The translations under genes and the position numbers were made by a program. The notes beneath the pieces were generated by a model. The model was not told the origin of the DNA. It saw only the letters and a program-made list of their open reading frames with translations, and did no database searches. From the NCBI RefSeq assembly GCF_024713975.1, contig NC_091097.1, positions 2,571,361 through 2,635,360 of the forward strand: a DNA stretch of 64,000 nucleotides, written 5' to 3'. This stretch comes from Paralichthys olivaceus (taxonomy: Eukaryota; Chordata; Actinopteri; Pleuronectiformes; Paralichthyidae). Positions 52,085-64,000 of this stretch are shown here, in pieces; the first letter of the stretch is position 1, and the number at the start of each line of letters is the position of its first letter.

Positions 52085-52250
52085 TGGGGACATAGACAGT
52101 AGGTGCAGCTGTTCGATAGATGGCGCTACATACGTCAATCTGAAGCCATGCACCATGAAGAAGGTGAAGAAGAAGAAGACGGTTCAAAGGTCAAAGTGAG
52201 ATCGTTTCCGGAGGAGCTGGGGGTCACATACGGGGGGAGACGATTTCAAA
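52085..52250 (+). promoter_or_regulatory. clpp: clpp proximal promoter with a DR1-type nuclear-receptor motif
   Basis: The 166 bp before the clpp ATG contain GGTTCA-A-AGGTCA at 52181-52193, a direct repeat of hexamers spaced by one base, plus CRE-like TACGTCA near 52,131. No TATA box is evident. Binding is not shown; the motif alone is seen. Confidence 0.45.
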
Positions 52251-58670
<6,420 letters not shown>

Positions 58671-58946
58671 ACCCACTGTGGCAGAGCTGTCGCACTACTG
58701 CAAGCACTTCTTCAGGATTCAGTGCCTGACAGCTCCCCGAGAGCAAGGCCCATCCTCCATAGTCATCTTAAGTAGCTGCTCTCTTCCTCCCCCCCCCCCA
58801 CAGTAACAACACTATGCAGTCTGCACATGTGGAAACACCAGGTTGGTTTCAACTGTCAGGAGGCAACATACCTTCACACGAAGTGAAGTCATTGTTGGAC
58901 AGTTTTGTTTTTAACTGTTTGAGATGTAGATACATGTGGTCTATGA

Positions 58947-58952
58947 AATAAA
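58947..58952 (+). terminator. Candidate poly(A) signal for clpp
   Basis: AATAAA about 280 bp after the clpp stop. A second AATAAA lies near 59,239. Confidence 0.55.
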
Positions 58953-59767
58953 TTTAGTTACTACTAAAAGTAGTAATCCACAATTTGTTTTTTTAATTCC
59001 CACACTATGTGAGAGTGCATCTGATGGATTGAATCCATCCACATGCTTGTTGTTTATGACGCATCGCTGAAGGAAAGTAAAAGAGATTAAGAAGATACTC
59101 CACTCTGGGTTTGTTGGGGGAAGAGGAAGGCTGTTAAGAATATGGAGCCATCTTTTTCTGTACCTCCTTGCTGCAGACATGTCCAGCAAAGTGTGCAGAG
59201 GAACTTGTATTACCTGTATTTGATTATTCATATTTGTAATAAATGATAATTTTGACCACAATTCACAAAACATTGACTGTTTATTATCCAGAGTAGTTCT
59301 TGGTGGGGCTGCGCATTAAAACAGCTATAGTTTCAGATTGTTTATGCACGGTGAGGAGTTGAACACATTGATTTACCTCAGAGGTATGAAATGTTTCTTA
59401 GGGTTGTTATTCTCAGCTCGTTGAGTTTAAAACCAAAACTTTCACTCAGCAGCAGAAGTCAGTCTAAATAAAGTGACATTGTGATAACTACCAATTAACT
59501 ATTGTGTCACAATCCTGAGTAAATGAAATCCTGCAGACTCTCCCTCCCTCATTCCTCTCCTCTCCTCTCATCCAGTCGAGGCAGATGGTTGCACAGTGAT
59601 TCTGGTTCTAGAGGTTTCTTCCAGTTAATGAGTTTCTCTCAACAGTTGCCAGTGTCTGATCATTGTGGGGACTGTTGGGTTTCTCTATAATTTTTAAAGC
59701 CTCAACCTTATTATTAAAATGCCTTGAAATAATGTCTGTTGTGATTTGACTCTAAACATAAAATTTG

Positions 59768-61294
59768 GGTAACACTTTATATTAGGGAACACATTAACTA
59801 GTTTTTTATTAGCATGCATATTAGTAGCATATTGGCTCCTTATTAGTCATTATAAAACACTTATTAATGCCTTATTCTGTATGAGCTTATTCTACTACTA
59901 CTACTACGCCATTGCTTATTACATACTGCTTATTGACAGTAATTAAGGAAGTTGTTGTACATGAATTACAATCTTAGAATGCTTTGCTCAGTATGGGCAT
60001 TATAAGGTGGTAGTACCACAAGAATAGTCATTCTCCCTTCATCAATATGTTCTATTCACATGTAACTAAACTGCAAGTGTTAATAGTGTCCAAATAACTT
60101 TAAATTAAGTCTTTGTTACTCAAAACATGTTCCTCATTCTAAAGTGAGGTTTTGTAACACTGGTTGAACATTTGTGTGCTCCTTTACACACCAAAAAGCT
60201 CTGTCAGCTGAAATACAGGATACAGGAAGTTTAGGTAGTCCATTTGTTCTTAGCCTTGAAGAAACTTTAAAAAAAATATTTGAAAGGTCCAGTGTGTAAG
60301 ATTTAGGTGAAAGGGATCTATTGGCAGACATTTAATGTAGAATAATCCTCATGATGTTTTCACTAGTTAATTTCATCTAAATTGTAGTTTTCTTTACCCT
60401 AGAAAAGACCCCTTATATTTAAATACTTTATATTTACATGGAGGGGGTCCTCTCTACGGAGGCCGCCATGTTTTTTACATTAGTCCAGACTGGACAAACT
60501 AAACACCTTTTGAGTTTTTATGACAACTGAAGCTACCACAGGTTCTTTTTCATGTTTGGAAGGAGAGGGTGAGGTGAGAGGTGTTCAGCTGCAACATGCA
60601 ACTTCAACACTAGATATATCAAAAGTCTACACACTGAACCTTTGATAGATGATAGATCATGTTTGAAAATCTCTGAGGCGGTCCATTAATAAAGGAGATA
60701 TTTCTTGTGCTGACTATGTTCTTCTAGAACCTGTGCATCTCAGCAGTCCTTTTTTTTTTTTTTAAGGTGGAACCCATCACTTAAGAATAGCATTATTTGC
60801 AGTAGTTGTGTGCTATAATGAATTACTAAGTGTGAAGAAGAGGCAACTTTAGAAAAGGGAACCTGTGTGAGTTAATAAGTGTCAAACTACATGTGAATTA
60901 GTTATGAGCAAAACCTCACTTTAGAATGGGGAACATGTTCTGAGTAAGAAAGACTTACTTTAGACAATTGGACACTATTAACATGTTTTGTTACATGTGA
61001 ATAGAACATATTTATGAAGGGTTGTGGAACTACCACCTTCTAAGGCCCATACTGAGTAAAGCATATTAAGATTGTAATTCATGTACAACTTCCTTACTTA
61101 CTATCAATAAGCAGTAATTAGGTTATTGAGGGAACACTGCTAGTTAATGGCTTAGTAGTAGTAGTAGAATAAGCTCATACAGAATAAGGCAATAATAAGT
61201 GTTTTATGATGACTAATAAGGAGCCAATATGCTACTAATATGCATGCTATTAAAGAAACTAGTTAATATGTGTTCCCTTATATAAAGTGTTGCC
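59768..61294. mobile_element. Foldback DNA element with about 387-bp terminal inverted repeats
   Basis: The left arm (59,768-60,154) and right arm (60,909-61,294) are inverted copies over nearly their full length: AACACTTTATATTAGGGAAC on the left matches the reverse of GTTCCCTTATATAAAGTGTT on the right, and both reach an inner CAAAACCTCACTTTAGAATG string. Short differences (ACTACTACTAC against GTAGTAGTAGTAG, small indels) show the arms have diverged. No transposase frame lies in the loop. The family is not identified; clear target duplications were not found. Confidence 0.85.
60285..60641. mobile_element. MITE-like element, copy 2, nested in the loop of the foldback element
   Basis: Ends are inverted: AGGTCCAGTGTGTAAGA on the left and CTACACACTGAACCT on the right. 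The body matches 41,631-41,962 (see that entry). The terminal repeat type suggests a hAT-like non-autonomous element, but an 8-bp target duplication is not clear. Confidence 0.75.
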
Positions 61295-61617
61295 AATTGG
61301 AATTATTGCAATAACTCACAAAGTGAGTCTGCAGTAAATCTACTTATTTGAACCTTGTGATATAAATCTGTAAAGTAATTTCACATGAGGTTAAACAGTG
61401 GAAAAAAAACCAGGTCCTTTGATTAACATAGTTTAGATGTAAAGCAGAAGATTACAGCGCTCACTTCACGTGTGCGTGACAGACATTGAATATTTGTAGA
61501 GCAGCCGCTGCTTTACCTGGAGCCATCCCAGAGTTCACCAGTCACAAGTTAGCTTCCAAGTGTTCTTAAGAAAAAAAATAACTTTCGTTCTTTGGTAATA
61601 AAAGTAAATTTTCCAAT

Positions 61618-61623
61618 TTATTT
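61618..61623 (-). terminator. Candidate poly(A) signal for the aldh3b-like gene
   Basis: AATAAA on the minus strand, about 575 bp past the aldehyde dehydrogenase stop codon. Position only. Confidence 0.35.
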
Positions 61624-62194
61624 ACATCATTTCATGTATTATTATAAAAACAGAGCAATCAATCAAAAGACCAAAACTACAGAAGAGAAACTAAATGTTG
61701 TTAAAACCGTGTAAATCCACCTCACCACTCCAAGATTTCAGTGCAAGAACATGAAAAACTGAGCAGGAAGTTAAATCCCTGACATATAACAAATAAAAGG
61801 GTTTCATCATTTAGGAACTGTCCTTTTTTTTAATGTATATAAACTAGAACACATGACTTTAGAAAAAGTGAAGAATGTGACAGAAAGAACCCAGTTAGAA
61901 AAGGTAGGAATTTTACAATCAAGACAAACGTACAGTGTAGAATAAAAACACTACAGATACAAAATTATATTCAGTGACAAGAAGACAAAAACATTAAAGT
62001 GGCTGTTTAAGAGAAACTCATTGGAATGTGTTAAGTGTGAATTGACAATAATGCCTGAATATGTTAATACACACAAGCATCCAAACACAGGTTTAAAACA
62101 GAATGATTAATCCTCTGCACTAAGTTCCCCAGCACTCACTCTTGCTCTCATGGTATAAAATCTTCTCACACACACGCAGTCAGCCTGCTTGTTT

Positions 62195-63984
62195 TCACAT
62201 TAGTGAGCAGATGCTCTTGGGTGAGGCGCTCCAGCGCAGCCAGCTCAGTTTTCTTTCACTGTAAGGTGGGTAACGCAGGCCGTTGAGTTTCTCCAGACCC
62301 CAGCCACGCAGCATGCACGCCCGTCTGTGGCTGAATGTCTCAAAGCCCCAGCGGCCATGGTAACTGCCCCAACCACTGGCACCTGCACAGACCATGTGGT
62401 GTTTTGTAAGAAATGTAATCAAGTATATAAACAGTTTAAAAATCGATTTGGATGCAGTGATGGCCGTGTAGATGAGAGTTACAGGAACAGCAAAGTTATT
62501 TCACTTCATCCCGAGGACATGAATGTCTCCAATCCACCCAAAAGTTGTTGAAACATTTCATTAAAAACTAAAATCGTGGCATTACAATTAAAGTCAAGAC
62601 AAAACTAAAGTCAGTACGATATATTGACCTGAAACCATCAGTGTCTTAAAACGTAGTTCCAGATTGATTATTCCAGAAAGTATTGGATGGATTACCACAA
62701 CAGAACAATATACAGTAAATGTTGCTCCACTATCTATAGTGGGCAGCTGTGGCTGAGAGGTAGAGCGGTCAGCCAACAACCAGAAGGTCGGCAGTTGGAT
62801 CCCAGTCTTCTCCATCTGCATGCCGAGGTGTCCTTGGGTAAGATGCTAACACTGAATTGTGAAGAGGTGCTGCTAATAGATGCACTGCATGAATGTGTGA
62901 ACTGTTCTGTAAAGTGCTTTGACTGGTCATCAAGACTAGAGACGCTCTATATAAATACAAACCATTTAACATTGTGAAATGATCCATGATTCTGAGATTC
63001 AGAATCTCAGAAAGCAATTCCATTTGAGCACTAGCACAACTTGTGAAATATTGAAAGCATTGTCCAAGTAGAGGTAACCCTCGTTTCAGCTTTTTGTTTC
63101 CGGTAAGGCTCAACACAAGTGTATGGATAAACCAGAATGTATGTATGATAGCATAAAAACAAAGTATGATTTATGCTTTAAGGGTTCACGCCACATTCAT
63201 TTAACCATCTGTACATGTCTGCAATACATGGCTTTAATTGCATGCAAGCAAGCCTAATATTAAGAACATGGCTTGATTGGCTAAATGGATGGTGGACGTG
63301 CAGGCAATGCCAGTATTATTATTTGGTTAATAATTTTCCAATTGTCATTCATGTCATACTTTTTACTTGGTAAATAAAAACCCTCGAGATTTAACCATAA
63401 ACTCTGAAGTTTAGAACTTGTCTTATAAAATATATATAGTGGACGATAACCTATTTTCAGAATGACCTAATACATGTAGTCTGGAGAACATAGCTGAGAG
63501 ACTTTATACAAATCATCTGCAAACTAAAGCAGAAAAAAGAAAAAAAGGATGCACTACTTCCTGTAGGTTCAACAAAACAACAGACACATAAGTGGGAGAA
63601 GCTTTAGATCAGGGTCAAACCCACCTACACCTCCAAAGGGCAGACTGGGCAGGGTCATGTGTAGAATCCCGTCATTAGAGCAGAATCCGCCGCTGCTGGT
63701 GTTTTCCAGCACGGTGGTTACCACCTCCAAAAAGCAAAGATAGTTAGACGTAAAATATTAGACGACAGGAGGTAGGTGCTATAAAAGGTGGGTGGCTGCA
63801 TAGTTGTGTGTTCTCACAGATGATTCTTCAGAGAAAACATAGAGAGCCAATGGCTTCTCTTTACGGTTGATTAGGGCAATGCCTTCCTCCAGAGAGTCGA
63901 TGCACAGGATGGGCATAACGGGGCCAAAAATCTCCTCCTGCATTAGGGCATCGTCTTCAGCCACGTCCACGACCACTGTGGGAG
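62195..63984 (-). CDS. aldh3b1: ALDH3B-like aldehyde dehydrogenase, last three exons (5' part outside window)
   Basis: Exons complement(63818..63984), complement(63625..63724) and complement(62195..62382). Phases fit throughout, giving the last 151 or so residues. The first visible exon follows CTCTCCCCAG and reads APTVVVDVAEDDALMQEEIFGPVMPI, the conserved EEIFGP motif. Then PLALYVFSEESS, VLENTSSGGFCSNDGI and LPSLPFGGVGASG, then GSYHGRWGFETFSHRRAC, all typical of the ALDH3 family. The catalytic Cys and general-base Glu lie upstream, out of view. The C-terminus GLEKLNGLRYPPYSERKLSW...SPKSICSLM lacks the hydrophobic tail of ALDH3A2 and ends in a CaaX-type box, as ALDH3B proteins do. Known role: NAD(P)-dependent oxidation of medium- and long-chain lipid aldehydes at membranes. 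A fish aldh3b paralogue cannot be excluded; the symbol is tentative. Confidence 0.88.
62741..62970 (+). mobile_element. Near full-length tRNA-derived SINE-like element in the aldh3b-like intron
   Basis: A-box-like start GTGGCTGAGAGGTAGAGCGG, B-box-like GGTCGGCAGTTGGATCCC, then GGTGTCCTTGGGTAAGATGC, TGTAAAGTGCTTTGACTGGT and a tail CTATATAAATACAAACCATT. It is the most complete of three copies; the gene in which it lies is transcribed the other way. Confidence 0.8.
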
Positions 63985-64000
63985 CTGGGGAGAGGACAGC

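Overview
The window is nuclear DNA from a ray-finned, probably percomorph, fish. It has vertebrate GT-AG introns, long CA/GT, GATA and GA microsatellites, a Tc1-type transposon relic, tRNA-derived SINE-like copies and MITE-like repeats. The conserved proteins read closest to my memory of zebrafish and human orthologues. No database search was run; names rest on recognised protein sequence and on exon joins that keep frame.

Layout. 1-11.1 kb: no coding exon found, only microsatellites, G-rich and GA/CT-rich tracts and an old retroposon tail. 11.1-13.5 kb (-): timm29, two exons. 14.3-19.8 kb (+): yipf2, eight coding exons, head-to-head with timm29. 24.95-44.1 kb (-): carm1, sixteen coding exons, tail-to-tail with yipf2. 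45.9-49.1 kb (-): a G-protein gamma subunit closest to GNG5. 49.18-51.76 kb: a 36-unit, 72-bp minisatellite. 52.25-58.67 kb (+): clpp, seven coding exons. 59.77-61.29 kb: a large foldback element with a nested MITE-like repeat. 62.2-64.0 kb (-): the last three exons of an ALDH3B-like aldehyde dehydrogenase that runs off the right edge.

The timm29/yipf2/carm1 order and orientations match human 19p13.2, so this is an old vertebrate block. The genes are not one pathway: inner-membrane protein import (timm29), Golgi/endosomal trafficking (yipf2), arginine methylation of chromatin and splicing proteins (carm1), G-protein signalling (gng5-like), mitochondrial matrix proteolysis (clpp) and lipid-aldehyde detoxification (aldh3b-like). 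Two are mitochondrial, and two end in prenylation-type CaaX motifs.

I saw no convincing new gene system. The strongest unusual signals are the CpG-bearing 72-bp array filling the divergent gng5-like/clpp promoter interval, the carm1 exon-15 cassette with the automethylation arginine beside a Tc1 relic, splice sites merged with GT microsatellites, and the foldback element.
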